Positions 1 through 7,671 of a stretch of 64,000 nucleotides of DNA are shown piece by piece. The notes beneath the pieces are model-generated. The model was not told the origin of the DNA. It saw only the letters and a list, made by a program, of their open reading frames with translations, and made no database searches. Position 1 is the stretch's first letter. Each line of letters starts with the position of its first letter. Where the stretch lies: positions 2,542,001 to 2,606,000 of the forward strand of contig NZ_CP040887.1 of NCBI RefSeq assembly GCF_006337125.1, read 5' to 3'. The stretch is from Serinicoccus chungangensis (GTDB lineage Bacteria; Actinomycetota; Actinomycetes; Actinomycetales; Dermatophilaceae). The position numbers were made by a program, and so were the translations under genes.

Positions 1-277
1 CGACGTGGCCCCGGGCACGGAAGAGCGCGAGGAAGATCGCCAGGGCGAGCACGACCTCGGCCGCGGCGATGGTGATGACGAAGAGGGTGAGGACGGCGGC
101 CCCGGGGTCGCCGCCCGCACCGGTCTGCGCCACGGTGACGAGCAGGAGCCCGGCGGCGCCGAGCACGAGCTCGACGCCGATGAGCACGAGGACGGCGTGC
201 CGGCGGGCGAGGATGCCGTAGACCCCGAGGCCGGCGAGGACGGCGGCCAGGAGGTAGGGCAGGGCGGGGCGGATCAC
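1..277 (-). CDS. nuoK: NuoK-like subunit of a second complex I (3' end outside window)
   Basis: Small membrane subunit of the proton-pumping arm of NADH dehydrogenase-like complex I. Only the first 92 codons are present, because the gene runs off the left edge. The GTG start overlaps the nuoJ stop (GTGA), so the two are translationally coupled. Two membrane segments carry glutamates E36 (in LIGVELVL) and E74 (in AAAEVV), matching the proton-path glutamates known in E. coli NuoK (E36, E72). It ends a nuoH-I-J-K run on the minus strand; L, M and N would be expected further left but are not visible. A complete second nuoK lies at 31424-31723, so this is a paralogous complex I. Family identity is firm; the proposal that this complex takes electrons from ferredoxin is inference. 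Confidence 0.92.
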   Translation of the reverse strand, partial: MIRPALPYLLAAVLAGLGVYGILARRHAVLVLIGVELVLGAAGLLLVTVAQTGAGGDPGAAVLTLFVITIAAAEVVLALAIFLALFRARGHV

Positions 278-834
278 GGTCGCTCCCCCTGCACGGCCTC
301 GACGTCGGCCGGGGGGTCCGGTCGCTGGCGGGGGTCGTCCTGTCCGCCCACCGGCGCCCGGGCCACCGCGACCGCGGCGACCAGGGCCATGAGGAGCAGC
401 ACCGAGAGCAGCTCGAAGGGCCAGACGTCGGTGCCGAAGATCGTCGCGGCGACCTCGGTGCTGCTGCCCCCGTCGATCGCGACGCTCCCCCACCCGTAGG
501 CCGAGAGCAGCGCACCGCCGAGGACCACCGTGGTGCCTGCGCCGACGAGGCCGGCCGCGACCCGCTGCGGGACGCCGGTGACGACCGGCACGCCGCCGGC
601 GCGGGTGAGCATGAGGGCGAACAGCACGAGGACGACGACCGCGCCGACGTAGACGAGCAGCTGCACCAGCGCGACCAGCTCGGCACCGAGGACGAGGTAG
701 CACCCGGCCAGTCCGCCGAGGGTCACGACGAGCCACAGCGCGGCGTGGAGCACCTGCCGGGAGGTCACCGACAGCGTCGCGGCGCCGGCCGTGAGGAGCC
801 CCACCGCGAGGAGGAGGACGTCCGGGCCGCTCAC
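274..834 (-). CDS. nuoJ: NuoJ-like subunit of the second complex I
   Basis: Membrane subunit of complex I, 186 residues, with about five hydrophobic segments (for example at residues 4-20, 33-50, 53-78, 96-112 and 140-160). The motif [18 protein letters not shown] near residues 59-76 is the typical NuoJ TM3 region, which holds a conserved tyrosine and a pi-bulge. The GTG start at 834 overlaps the nuoI stop as GTGA; the 3' end overlaps nuoK the same way. It lacks the long hydrophilic C-terminal tail of the other NuoJ in this window (290 residues at 31723-32595) and ends after a short polar tail. Such compactness is common in second, NuoEFG-less nuo clusters. Confidence 0.92.
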   Translation of the reverse strand: MSGPDVLLLAVGLLTAGAATLSVTSRQVLHAALWLVVTLGGLAGCYLVLGAELVALVQLLVYVGAVVVLVLFALMLTRAGGVPVVTGVPQRVAAGLVGAGTTVVLGGALLSAYGWGSVAIDGGSSTEVAATIFGTDVWPFELLSVLLLMALVAAVAVARAPVGGQDDPRQRPDPPADVEAVQGERP

Positions 835-1388
835 CGGTCCGCCTCCGGCTCCGGGTCCTCGTCCGGCTCCGGCTCCCCGTCCGGGGTCACCGGCCCGGTC
901 GCCTCCGCGGTCCCGGCCACGGTCGGGGGCCGGTAGCCCTCCGGCAGGGCGGCCTCCGGCACCGACGCCATGAAGGTGCCGAGCCGCTCCTTGTCGTGCA
1001 GCAGGTTGCGGATGTCGCCCTCGGCGTAGGCGAAGTCGGGTGCCCAGAAGAGGGCGTCGAAGGGGCAGACCTCGATGCAGATGCCGCAGTACATGCACAG
1101 CGAGAAGTCGATGTCGAAGCGGTCCAGGACGTTGTGCGCCCGCTCCCTGCCGCCCTCGGTCTCCGGCGGCGAGGTCTCCTTGTGGGAGTCGATGGTGATG
1201 CACCAGTCCGGGCACTCGCGGGCGCAGAGCATGCACGAGGTGCAGTTCTCCTCCAGCAGCGCGATGACGCCCCGGCTGCGCTCGGGCAGCTCCGGCTCGG
1301 TATGCGGGTACTGGACCGTGTGCGCGCGTCGGGTGAGCGTGCGGGCAGTGGTGCCGAGGCCGCGCAGCAGGCCGGTGATGCCGCTCAT
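831..1388 (-). CDS. nuoI: NuoI-like 8Fe ferredoxin subunit of the second complex I
   Basis: Peripheral-arm subunit carrying two [4Fe-4S] clusters (N6a and N6b) that pass electrons toward NuoB. Two ferredoxin motifs are intact: C49, C52, C55, C59 ([12 protein letters not shown]) and C98, C101, C104, C108 ([12 protein letters not shown]). Length is 185 residues with an acidic C-terminal tail. The ATG start at 1388 overlaps the nuoH stop region (ATGA). Without NuoE, F and G, this subunit would be the natural entry point for electrons from a soluble donor such as ferredoxin. That is an inference from NuoEFG-less complex I enzymes in archaea and chloroplasts. Confidence 0.94.
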   Translation of the reverse strand: MSGITGLLRGLGTTARTLTRRAHTVQYPHTEPELPERSRGVIALLEENCTSCMLCARECPDWCITIDSHKETSPPETEGGRERAHNVLDRFDIDFSLCMYCGICIEVCPFDALFWAPDFAYAEGDIRNLLHDKERLGTFMASVPEAALPEGYRPPTVAGTAEATGPVTPDGEPEPDEDPEPEADR

Positions 1389-2365
1389 CCGAGGACCACC
1401 ACCCCGACGCCGGTGAGCGCGAGCTGCAGGAGGGCGAGCGGGAGCAGGACCAGCCAGGCGAAGCGCTGCAGCTGGTCCTCCCGGACCCGCGGCCAGGCCA
1501 CCCGCAGCCACAGGAAGAGGACGCCGACGGCGGTCGCCTTGAGGAGGGTCCACAGCACCCCGACGAGCCCCGCACCCGCGTCCGCCCAGGGCCCCCGCCA
1601 GCCACCGAGGAACAGGACGGTGAAGAGCACGGCCATGACCACCATGCCGGCGTACTCGGCCAGCAGGAAGAAGGCGAAGCGCAGCCCGGTGTACTCGGTC
1701 AACGGGCCGAAGACGAGCTCGGAGTCGGCCACCGGCGCGTCGAAGGGGGTCCGCTGGAGCTCGGCGACGCTGGCCGCGAGGAAGACCACCGCGGCGGGGG
1801 CCTGCCACACCAGCCACCACCACGACCACTGGGTGACGATGCCCGTGAGCGACAGGGTGCCGGCGGCCATCGCCACGCTGGCCGCGGCCAGGATGAGGGG
1901 CAGCTCGTAGGAGACCAGCTGCGCCCCGGCCCGCAGCCCGCCCAGCAGGGAGTACTTGTTGCCCGATCCCCACCCCGCCATGAGCGTCCCGATGACCCCG
2001 ATGCTCGTGACGGCGAGGACGAGCAGGAGGCTGGCCGGGACGTCGGCGGCGACCCAGGCGGCGCCGAACGGCAGCGCGGCGAGCGCCACGAGGTAGGGCA
2101 CGAGCGCGACGGCGGGCGCCAGCCGGAAGACCGGCCGATCGGCGGCCGCCGGGGTGATGTCCTCCTTCTGGGCGAACTTGATGCCGTCGGCGACCAGCTG
2201 CAGGACGCCGTGCGGCCCCGCCTCCATCGGGCCGAGCCGGCCCTGCATGTGACCCATGAGCTTGTGCTCGAGCTGGCCGAGGGCCAGGGGCAGCGTGAGG
2301 AAGACCGCCAGCACGGCAGCGGCCTTCAGCACGGCCTCGAGGGCCCAGGGGACATCGGCGAGCAT
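1385..2365 (-). CDS. nuoH: NuoH-like quinone-site subunit of the second complex I
   Basis: Membrane subunit that joins the peripheral and membrane arms and forms part of the quinone chamber; 326 residues with about eight membrane segments. Family signatures are visible: [16 protein letters not shown] near residues 37-52, [14 protein letters not shown] just after it, and [17 protein letters not shown] with the conserved acidic loop. The ATG at 2365 is preferred over an in-frame GTG at 2374 because AGGG lies 8 bases upstream of it. It is the first gene of the H-I-J-K run and is divergent from the regulator gene starting at 2500. No nuoD precedes it, unlike typical nuo clusters. Confidence 0.93.
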   Translation of the reverse strand: MLADVPWALEAVLKAAAVLAVFLTLPLALGQLEHKLMGHMQGRLGPMEAGPHGVLQLVADGIKFAQKEDITPAAADRPVFRLAPAVALVPYLVALAALPFGAAWVAADVPASLLLVLAVTSIGVIGTLMAGWGSGNKYSLLGGLRAGAQLVSYELPLILAAASVAMAAGTLSLTGIVTQWSWWWLVWQAPAAVVFLAASVAELQRTPFDAPVADSELVFGPLTEYTGLRFAFFLLAEYAGMVVMAVLFTVLFLGGWRGPWADAGAGLVGVLWTLLKATAVGVLFLWLRVAWPRVREDQLQRFAWLVLLPLALLQLALTGVGVVVLG

Positions 2366-2469
2366 CGCGTTCACCCTAACGAGTGAGCCGCCCGGCCGGG
2401 CGACGCCGCACCGCGCGGCCACCGGGCACCGGTCGGCGGCCACGGCGTCCCCTCGACCGACCCTTGCGC

Positions 2470-2501
2470 ATGACGTCATAGTGGTGTCACCATGACGTCA
2501 T
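2470..2501. promoter_or_regulatory. Twin ATGACGTCAT palindromes: likely operator of the RHH/DUF4097 pair
   Basis: The perfect 10-bp palindrome ATGACGTCAT occurs at 2470-2479 and again at 2492-2501. Centres are 22 bp apart, about two helical turns, so both face the same side of the helix. A third odd palindrome, GGTG-T-CACC, fills the gap at 2483-2491. The second copy overlaps the ATG of the ribbon-helix-helix gene at 2500. No Shine-Dalgarno precedes that ATG, so the mRNA is probably short-leadered or leaderless. Autoregulation by the RHH protein is inference. MetJ, another RHH regulator, binds boxes with the same GACGTC core, which makes it plausible. Confidence 0.6.
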
Positions 2502-3021
2502 GGAGCTGCAGCCGTACCTGACCGCGGTGGCCGAGGACCTGGACCGGGCGACCTCGCTGGCCGACGACGCGACCCGCGAGGTCGTGCACCGCATCGCCCC
2601 GGCGGTCGAGCCTGCCGTCCGCCTCGCGATCCTCCAGGCGCTCTCCGACGCCGCGGCCTCCCTCACCTCCCAGCTCGAGGAGTCGGTGGTGACCGTGCGG
2701 ATGGAGGGTCGCGACCCGGTCCTGGAGGTCCGGCATCTCGGCACCGGGGAGGACGGCCGTCCCGCCGCCCCGACGGCACCCGGCGACCACGGCCCGCGCA
2801 CCGCGGAGCTCGACGAGACGGACGCCACGCAGTCACGGGTCTCGCTGCGCCTGCCCGACCAGCTCAAGCTGACCGCGGAGCGGCACGCCGCCGCTGCCGG
2901 CCAGTCGCTCAACACGTGGGTCGTCCAGGCGGTCCGCACCGCCACCCGCGCGGCCGGGCCCGAGGGCCCCGGTCGCCGGACCACCCCCCACCGATCCCGC
3001 CGGGTCACCGGTTGGGCCTGA
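2500..3021 (+). CDS. Ribbon-helix-helix DNA-binding protein (HicB/Arc-like C-terminus)
   Basis: 173-residue probable transcription regulator. The C-terminal part (about residues 112-150, RVSLRLPDQLKLTAERHAAA then SLNTWVVQAV) matches the HicB/Arc ribbon-helix-helix fold: a beta strand followed by two helices. The N-terminal 75 residues are predicted helical and acidic, and the middle is proline-rich and flexible. It starts inside a twin-palindrome operator and is followed after 11 bases by the DUF4097 gene, so the two form an operon. No toxin gene adjoins it, so I read it as a regulator rather than an antitoxin. Its target is probably its own promoter and perhaps the divergent nuoH promoter (inference). 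Confidence 0.75.
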   Translation: MELQPYLTAVAEDLDRATSLADDATREVVHRIAPAVEPAVRLAILQALSDAAASLTSQLEESVVTVRMEGRDPVLEVRHLGTGEDGRPAAPTAPGDHGPRTAELDETDATQSRVSLRLPDQLKLTAERHAAAAGQSLNTWVVQAVRTATRAAGPEGPGRRTTPHRSRRVTGWA

Positions 3022-3032
3022 GAGGACAGCGC

Positions 3033-3875
3033 ATGGACACCACGACCCGCACGACCCGGACCGTCACGTTCGCCGAGGACGACCTCGTGCACCTGGAGGT
3101 GAAGAACCACAGCGGCGACGTCGCCGTCCGTTACGACGCCCCGGCGGGCACGGCCGAGGTGACCCTCTCCTGCGCCCGGCCGGTGGACTTCGAGCCGGTC
3201 ACCGCGGTGTCCCAGCACGGTCGGGTCCTCGTCGACGTCCCCGCGCTGGTCAGCCCGGACGGCGGCCGGCGCGGCCTCGCGGTGTCGATCGGGTCCTTCT
3301 CCATCGGCACCGGCCACGAGCGGGTGCACGTGGAGGTCCACCTGCCCGAGCGCACCGAGCTGCGGGTCGGCACCAGGAACGGCGACGTCGTGCTGCAGGG
3401 CGCCGGCGGGGCGGCCACCGTCCGCGCGGGCTCCGGCGACCTGGCCATCGAGGAGGTCGGTGTCCTGCGCGCGAGCACCGGCTCCGGTGACGTGCGGGTG
3501 GGTCGGCTCGTCGCCGGTTCGGTCACGAGCGGGTCCGGCGACGTCGTCGTCGACACCTCCACCGGGCCCGGCCCGCTCGAGGTCCGCTCGGGCAGCGGGG
3601 ACATCCTCGTCCACGACAGCCACCAGGACGCCACCGTCGCCACGGGCAGCGGTGACGTCGACGTCGCCCACGGGCACGGCGAGCTCGCGGTGCGCACGGG
3701 CACCGGTGACGTGCGGGTGCGGGTGCCCCGGGGCATACCGGTTTGGCTCGACCTCTCCAGCGGTCTGGGCGAGGTGCGCCGCGACCTCGAGGGTGCGGGC
3801 GAGCCGGCGCCGGACCAGCACTTCCTGACGGTGGGCGTCCGCACCGGGACCGGGGACATCACCGTGCACCACTGA
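3033..3875 (+). CDS. DUF4097 beta-helix-like repeat protein
   Basis: 280-residue protein of the DUF4097 (putative adhesin) family, function unknown. The ATG at 3033 is preceded by GAGAGGA. The sequence has about eight turns ending in the motif (T/S)G(S/T)GD(V/I/L), spaced roughly every 20 residues: RNGDV, AGSGDL, TGSGDV, SGSGDV, SGSGDI, TGSGDV, TGTGDV and TGTGDI. This is the layout expected of a right-handed parallel beta-helix or roll. There is no signal peptide or membrane segment, so the protein should stay in the cytosol unless exported by an unknown route. Cotranscription with an RHH regulator is a recurrent pairing in actinobacteria (recalled, not checked). A binding or scaffolding role is a guess. 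Confidence 0.8.
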   Translation: MDTTTRTTRTVTFAEDDLVHLEVKNHSGDVAVRYDAPAGTAEVTLSCARPVDFEPVTAVSQHGRVLVDVPALVSPDGGRRGLAVSIGSFSIGTGHERVHVEVHLPERTELRVGTRNGDVVLQGAGGAATVRAGSGDLAIEEVGVLRASTGSGDVRVGRLVAGSVTSGSGDVVVDTSTGPGPLEVRSGSGDILVHDSHQDATVATGSGDVDVAHGHGELAVRTGTGDVRVRVPRGIPVWLDLSSGLGEVRRDLEGAGEPAPDQHFLTVGVRTGTGDITVHH

Positions 3876-3892
3876 GCGGGCAGGATGGAGGG

Positions 3893-4342
3893 ATGCAGAT
3901 CCTCCCCCTGTCCCCCGACCACGCGGACGCCGCCGCCCGGCTGTGGGCGGAGTGCGGGCTGACGCGCCCCTGGAACGACCCGCAGGCGGACTTCCGGATG
4001 GCGGTGTCGGGCCCGGCCTCGCAGGTCCTCGGCGCGCTGGCCGACGACACCCTCGTCGGCACCGTCATGGTGGGGCACGAGGGGCACCGCGGGTGGATCT
4101 ACTACCTCGCCGTCGCGCCGGAGCACCGGGGCGAGGGGCTCGGCAGGACGCTCGTGCGGGCCGCCGAGGACTGGGTGGAGAGCCAGGGCGTCCCCAAGGT
4201 CATGCTCATGATCCGGGCCGAGAACGACGAGGTCGCCCGGCTCTACGAGGACCTGGGATACGTCGACCAGGGCGTGCGGGTGCTCGGCCGGTTCCTCGAC
4301 GAGGACCTGCAGCGGATGCGCGAGGAGACCGCCGGCGGCTAG
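3893..4342 (+). CDS. GNAT acetyltransferase, YpeA-like
   Basis: 149-residue acetyltransferase closely resembling E. coli YpeA in length and motifs. Visible are RPWNDP near residue 25, GTVMVGHEGHRGWIYYLAV (motifs D/A), the acetyl-CoA loop HRGEGLGRTLV (Q/RxxGxG/A), and ARLYEDLGY near the C-terminus. The acceptor substrate is not known. A CAGGAT hexamer ends 6 bases before the ATG, and GGAGGG lies between them, so translation could be leaderless or SD-driven. The stop codon overlaps that of convergent nuoC1 by 4 bases (4339-4342). Confidence 0.9.
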   Translation: MQILPLSPDHADAAARLWAECGLTRPWNDPQADFRMAVSGPASQVLGALADDTLVGTVMVGHEGHRGWIYYLAVAPEHRGEGLGRTLVRAAEDWVESQGVPKVMLMIRAENDEVARLYEDLGYVDQGVRVLGRFLDEDLQRMREETAGG

Positions 4343-4959
4343 TCGGGCCGCGGGCCCCAGGACGGGTCGGGGACGCCGGGCGGCAGCAGCCGCTTGCGCG
4401 GCCGTCGCCCGCTCGGGGGCGTCTCGCCCGACCCCTCCCCCGGCTCCTTGGCCCCCGGCCACGGCTTGGACGCGCGCGCGGCGAGCACGAAGTCCTTGCG
4501 CAGCGGCGTCCCCTCGAAGCCCTCCGGCAGCAGCAGCGGCCGCAGCCCGAGCCCCGTGCCGTCGTCGAAGCCCTCGACGGCGAGGCCGAACATCTCGTGC
4601 GTCTCCCGCTCGTGCCAGGCCGCGCCGGGGAAGAGGTCGGTCACCGAGCGCAGCGCGTCGCCCTCCGGCACCCGGGTGCGCAGCAGGAGCCGGCTCAGCC
4701 CGCCCGGCCCGGGGGCCCGGACCCGGAGCAGGTGGCACAGGACCTCGATGCCGGGGGCGAGCGTCTCCTCCGGGGCGTCGTCCGCCGCCACGTCGTCGCC
4801 CTGGTCCGTGGCTTCGCGCTCCTGCGGGGCGTCGCTCTCGTCCACGGCGGAGAGCCAGTCGAAGAAGGCATACCCCTCCTCGCGGGCGGCGCGGACGGCC
4901 TCGTGCCATCCCTCCACGGGGACGCGACGGGTGGCGGCGTGCGGGGCGGCACCGGGCAT
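4339..4959 (-). CDS. nuoC: NuoC-like subunit of the second complex I, isolated from other nuo genes
   Basis: 206-residue homologue of the 30-kDa peripheral-arm subunit. The core signature WHERETHEMFGLAVEGFDD, the phrase LLLPEGFEGTPLRKDF, and the basic C-terminal tail identify it. It is a single-gene unit: GNAT ypeA-like converges on its stop, and the ECF sigma gene diverges from its start. Canonical clusters place nuoC between nuoB and nuoD; here nuoB1 is 3.3 kb away and nuoD is absent. A TAGGCT -10 box ends 6 bases before the ATG, suggesting its own leaderless promoter. An acidic insertion (about residues 45-66, rich in D/E/A) separates the N-terminal strand from the core. Confidence 0.88.
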   Translation of the reverse strand: MPGAAPHAATRRVPVEGWHEAVRAAREEGYAFFDWLSAVDESDAPQEREATDQGDDVAADDAPEETLAPGIEVLCHLLRVRAPGPGGLSRLLLRTRVPEGDALRSVTDLFPGAAWHERETHEMFGLAVEGFDDGTGLGLRPLLLPEGFEGTPLRKDFVLAARASKPWPGAKEPGEGSGETPPSGRRPRKRLLPPGVPDPSWGPRPD

Positions 4960-4965
4960 GCCTCG

Positions 4966-4971
4966 AGCCTA
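4966..4971 (-). promoter_or_regulatory. -10 box TAGGCT of nuoC1
   Basis: On the minus strand TAGGCT is followed by six bases and then the ATG of nuoC1. This matches the TANNNT-N6/7-start geometry of leaderless actinobacterial transcripts. No purine-rich ribosome site lies in the six-base gap. No -35 box is obvious. Confidence 0.55.
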
Positions 4972-5051
4972 GCCCGACGACTCCCCCGGTCCTGCGCAGG
5001 TCGCTCGCCGGACGGACGGCGACCCGAGGGACGCGCGCTCCAGCGACGCGT

Positions 5052-5105
5052 GGAGACCCGTGTCGAGGGATGAGCCGGGAGGTCTCCGACCGGGCGCGAT
5101 AACCT
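5052..5105 (+). promoter_or_regulatory. Promoter of the sigma factor/kinase operon with inverted repeat
   Basis: TAACCT at 5100-5105 ends 7 bases before the ATG at 5113, so the sigma mRNA is probably leaderless. Upstream, GGAGACC (5052-5058) and GGTCTCC (5081-5087) form a 7-bp inverted repeat about 29 bp centre to centre, a possible regulator site. A TAACCT preceded by CGGGCG also lies upstream of the lipoprotein gene (6984-6989), hinting at a shared promoter class. This is suggestive only. Confidence 0.4.
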
Positions 5106-5112
5106 CCCCCTC

Positions 5113-5745
5113 ATGAGGGAGGCCAGGGCTGGGGTGTCGGACGCCGTGCTCGCCGGGGACGCCGTCACCGCCCGTGCCCTGGTCCGGGACACCCCCGCGT
5201 CGGAGGCCGACGACCTGCTGCAGGAGCTGGCCGGGCTCGCCGCCGAGGGGTCCACGCTCGCGACCGAGCTGCTCGTGGAGCAGCTGGACACCTCCGGCCT
5301 CGTGCGGCGCTTCGTGCGCAGCGCCCTGCTCGACCCCTCCGCCGTCGACGACGTCTGCCAGGACACCCTCATCTCGGTGGCCGGCTCGATCCGGTCCTTC
5401 CGGGGCGGCGCCCGGGTGTCCACCTGGGTGCACAGCATCGTCCGGCGCAGGGTGGTGGACCACCTGCGCCGGCAGCGGGCCACCGCCCCGCTGCCCCCGG
5501 AGGAGGAGGGACCCGCGCAACGGATGAGCTCCATGCTGGCGACCCGCGCCACCGTGCGCGCCGCGCTGACCTCGTTGCCGGACCTCTACCGCGAGCCGGT
5601 GACGCTGCGGGACGTGGAGGGGCTGACCTACGCCGAGGTCGCCGACCGCCTCGACCGCAACCTCGGCACGGTGAAGGCGCAGATCGCCCGGGGCCGGGCG
5701 ATGGTCGCCGGCGCCCTGGACCCGGCGGAGTGGAGCTCCCGGTGA
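5113..5745 (+). CDS. ECF-type RNA polymerase sigma factor
   Basis: 210-residue extracytoplasmic-function sigma factor. Region 2 spans about residues 65-125 (DPSAVDDVCQDTLISVAGS, then VSTWVHSIVRRRVVDHLRRQ), which binds core polymerase and the -10 element. Region 4 spans about 148-200 (LPDLYREPVTLRDVEGLTYA followed by a helix-turn-helix, VADRLDRNLGTVKAQIARGR). The roughly 60-residue N-terminal extension is longer than in minimal ECF factors and could be a regulatory segment. It overlaps the kinase start by 4 bases (GTGA). Several ECF groups in actinobacteria and planctomycetes pair with a Ser/Thr kinase rather than an anti-sigma factor, and no anti-sigma gene is present here. Phospho-control of this sigma factor is inference. 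Confidence 0.93.
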   Translation: MREARAGVSDAVLAGDAVTARALVRDTPASEADDLLQELAGLAAEGSTLATELLVEQLDTSGLVRRFVRSALLDPSAVDDVCQDTLISVAGSIRSFRGGARVSTWVHSIVRRRVVDHLRRQRATAPLPPEEEGPAQRMSSMLATRATVRAALTSLPDLYREPVTLRDVEGLTYAEVADRLDRNLGTVKAQIARGRAMVAGALDPAEWSSR

Positions 5746-6944
5746 CCACACCGGCACGCCGCGTCGACGCGGGCCGCTACACCTCGCAGGAGGTCATCGG
5801 CGTCGGCTCCTTCGCCACCGTCTACCGGGCGGAGGACGACCGGCTGGACGCGACCGTGGTCGTCAAGATCCTGGCGGAGAACCACAGCCTCAACCCCGAG
5901 GTCCGCGAGCGCTTCATCGCCGAGGGCCGCGCCCTGCGCCGGGTCAGCAGCCCCCACGTCGTCACCCTCTTCGACATCGGCGAGAACGAGCGGCAGCAGC
6001 CCTACCACGTCCTGGAGCACGCCGACCGCGGCACGCTCGCCGAGCGGGTCGAGAGCCTGCGACGGACCGGGTGGGCCGCCTCGCCGCAGGAGGTGCTGCT
6101 CCTCGCGCAGCACCTGACCAGGGCCCTCGCGGCGGTGCACCGGGCGCAGCTCGTGCACCGCGACCTCAGCCCGGCGAACGTCCTGCTCAGCTCGGCCGGG
6201 GTCACGGGTGCGGGGCAGCCCGGGCGCCGGACCGGGCTGCGGCTCGTCCGCGCCGACGAGCGGGTCCTGGTGGCCGACCTCGGCATGTGCAAGGACCTCG
6301 CGGTGAACTCCGGGCTCACCGTGGCGGGGGGCACGACCGGCTTCCGGCCGCCGGAGATGCGGGGCGGCCCCGCCCGCGTCGACGGGCGTGCCGACCTCTA
6401 CTCGCTCTCCGCCCTCGTCGCCTGGGTGTGCGAGGGCGCGGACCTCCCGGCGGGGCTGCGGACGGTGCTCGACCGGGGTCAGGCGCCCGACCCCGCGGAC
6501 CGCCAGCCGGACGTCGAGACCTGGCTGGCGCAGGTGCGCGGCGCCCTGGAGCCGATGGCCGAGGACCGGTCAGCCCCGGCGGTGGGGGTGGGAGGGCGCC
6601 GGCTCGGCGCCCTGCTGGCCACGCCGCTGCTGGCCCTCGGCGCCGCCGTCGGCTGGGGGGTGGCCGCCGCCGGCCCGGACGACCGGACGGCGAGCGCCAG
6701 CCTGGGCATCGACGGGCCCCAGGAGCTCACCACGGGCTCCAGCGCCACGTTCACCGTCCGGCAGGACGGCCTGCGCTCGTGGGTGTGGCTCCTTCCCGAC
6801 GGCCGCTACGTCAGCGACGAGCCCTCCGTCACGCTCACCCCCACGCTGCCCGGGCAGGCCCGCCTCGTCCTCACCGCCCGCGACGAGCAGGGTCGCGAGC
6901 TGCGGTCCGTCCAGGAGCTGACGGTCGGCCCCGGGGACGGGTGA
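5742..6944 (+). CDS. Membrane Ser/Thr protein kinase with external PKD-like domain
   Basis: 400-residue Hanks-type kinase. GTG at 5742 (GTGA overlap with the sigma stop) is preferred over GTG at 5730 because GGAG lies 6 bases upstream. Visible features: glycine loop GVGSFATVY (20-28), ATP lysine K42, catalytic HRDLSPAN (D141, N146), DLG instead of DFG (D179), RPPEM instead of APE, and RADLYSLSALV. One membrane helix lies at about 288-310, followed by an external Ig/PKD-like beta domain (about 318-396, WVWLLPDGRYVSDEPSVTL). The layout suggests an envelope sensor signalling inward, with the adjacent sigma factor as the obvious partner (inference). The activation-loop variants are unusual but the catalytic residues are intact. 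Confidence 0.92.
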   Translation: MTTPARRVDAGRYTSQEVIGVGSFATVYRAEDDRLDATVVVKILAENHSLNPEVRERFIAEGRALRRVSSPHVVTLFDIGENERQQPYHVLEHADRGTLAERVESLRRTGWAASPQEVLLLAQHLTRALAAVHRAQLVHRDLSPANVLLSSAGVTGAGQPGRRTGLRLVRADERVLVADLGMCKDLAVNSGLTVAGGTTGFRPPEMRGGPARVDGRADLYSLSALVAWVCEGADLPAGLRTVLDRGQAPDPADRQPDVETWLAQVRGALEPMAEDRSAPAVGVGGRRLGALLATPLLALGAAVGWGVAAAGPDDRTASASLGIDGPQELTTGSSATFTVRQDGLRSWVWLLPDGRYVSDEPSVTLTPTLPGQARLVLTARDEQGRELRSVQELTVGPGDG

Positions 6945-7050
6945 CCCCGCGAGGGGCCGACCCGGTCCCGGGCGTCCCGGGCGTAACCTTCTGACCCTCC
7001 GTGCCGACCTACCTCCTGTCAGCACCAGTCCACGACCACGAGGAGCACCC

Positions 7051-7671
7051 ATGCACACCAGGACCCGCACGACCGCGCTCGCGCTCGCGCTGGCTGCCGG
7101 TCTCGCCCTGTCGGCCTGCGCCGGGGACGACCAGGCCGAGTTCGCCCAGGACCCACCGTCAGGCTCGGAGGCCGCCCCGAGCACCGGGCAGGAGCAGGCC
7201 ACGGACGAGTCGCAGTCCGGGGACGGCGCCGCGGAGCAGACCGAGGAGCCCACGACGGTGGAACCGGCCGCCGAACGGACCGTCGAGGTCGAGGAGAGCG
7301 AGTCGGTGAGCACCGAGGAGGTCGCCTTCACCCTCACCCTGCACCGGTTGGCCGTGCACGACTACTACCTCGAGGCGGAGGTCACCGTCGTCAACGACGG
7401 GACCGAGGCCCTCAACACGTGGTACGGCTCCGGCAACGGCTCGACCGAGCCCCGTGTCTTCGACGACCGCGGCCGGGTCTACCCCTTCGTCGTCCAGGCC
7501 GGTGGTGACGGCCAGCGGCTGGTGCTCGAACCCGGCCAGGGCGTGAACGCCGGCCTGGTGTTCCCCGGCCGCCTGGACCCCGACGCGGAGCAGGTGACGC
7601 TCGACTTCGAGGCCCTCGGCCCGGAGTGGGAGGGCCTGCTCTTCGAGGTCCCGCTGGGAGCGGCGTCGTGA
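7051..7671 (+). CDS. Secreted lipoprotein of the sigma/kinase cluster
   Basis: 206-residue exported lipoprotein of unknown function. The signal peptide ends in the lipobox LSAC with lipidated C24 (MHTRTRTT, hydrophobic ALALALAAGLALS, then C). A linker rich in D, E, S, T and Q (about 25-88) leads to a C-terminal beta domain (about 90-200) resembling DUF4352-type immunoglobulin folds, with VVNDGTEAL and an LEPGQGVNAGLVF turn. AGGAG precedes the ATG. It overlaps the OmpA-like gene as GTGA. Being anchored outside the membrane, it could be a ligand or partner of the kinase's external domain (inference). Confidence 0.85.
   Translation: MHTRTRTTALALALAAGLALSACAGDDQAEFAQDPPSGSEAAPSTGQEQATDESQSGDGAAEQTEEPTTVEPAAERTVEVEESESVSTEEVAFTLTLHRLAVHDYYLEAEVTVVNDGTEALNTWYGSGNGSTEPRVFDDRGRVYPFVVQAGGDGQRLVLEPGQGVNAGLVFPGRLDPDAEQVTLDFEALGPEWEGLLFEVPLGAAS

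Noticed and set aside
2470..2501. Inverted termini of an insertion element
   Set aside because: The two palindromes are only 22 bp apart and no transposase or target duplication is present.
2500..3021. Toxin-antitoxin system (HicB-like antitoxin)
   Set aside because: No HicA-like or other toxin gene adjoins it; the partner is DUF4097.
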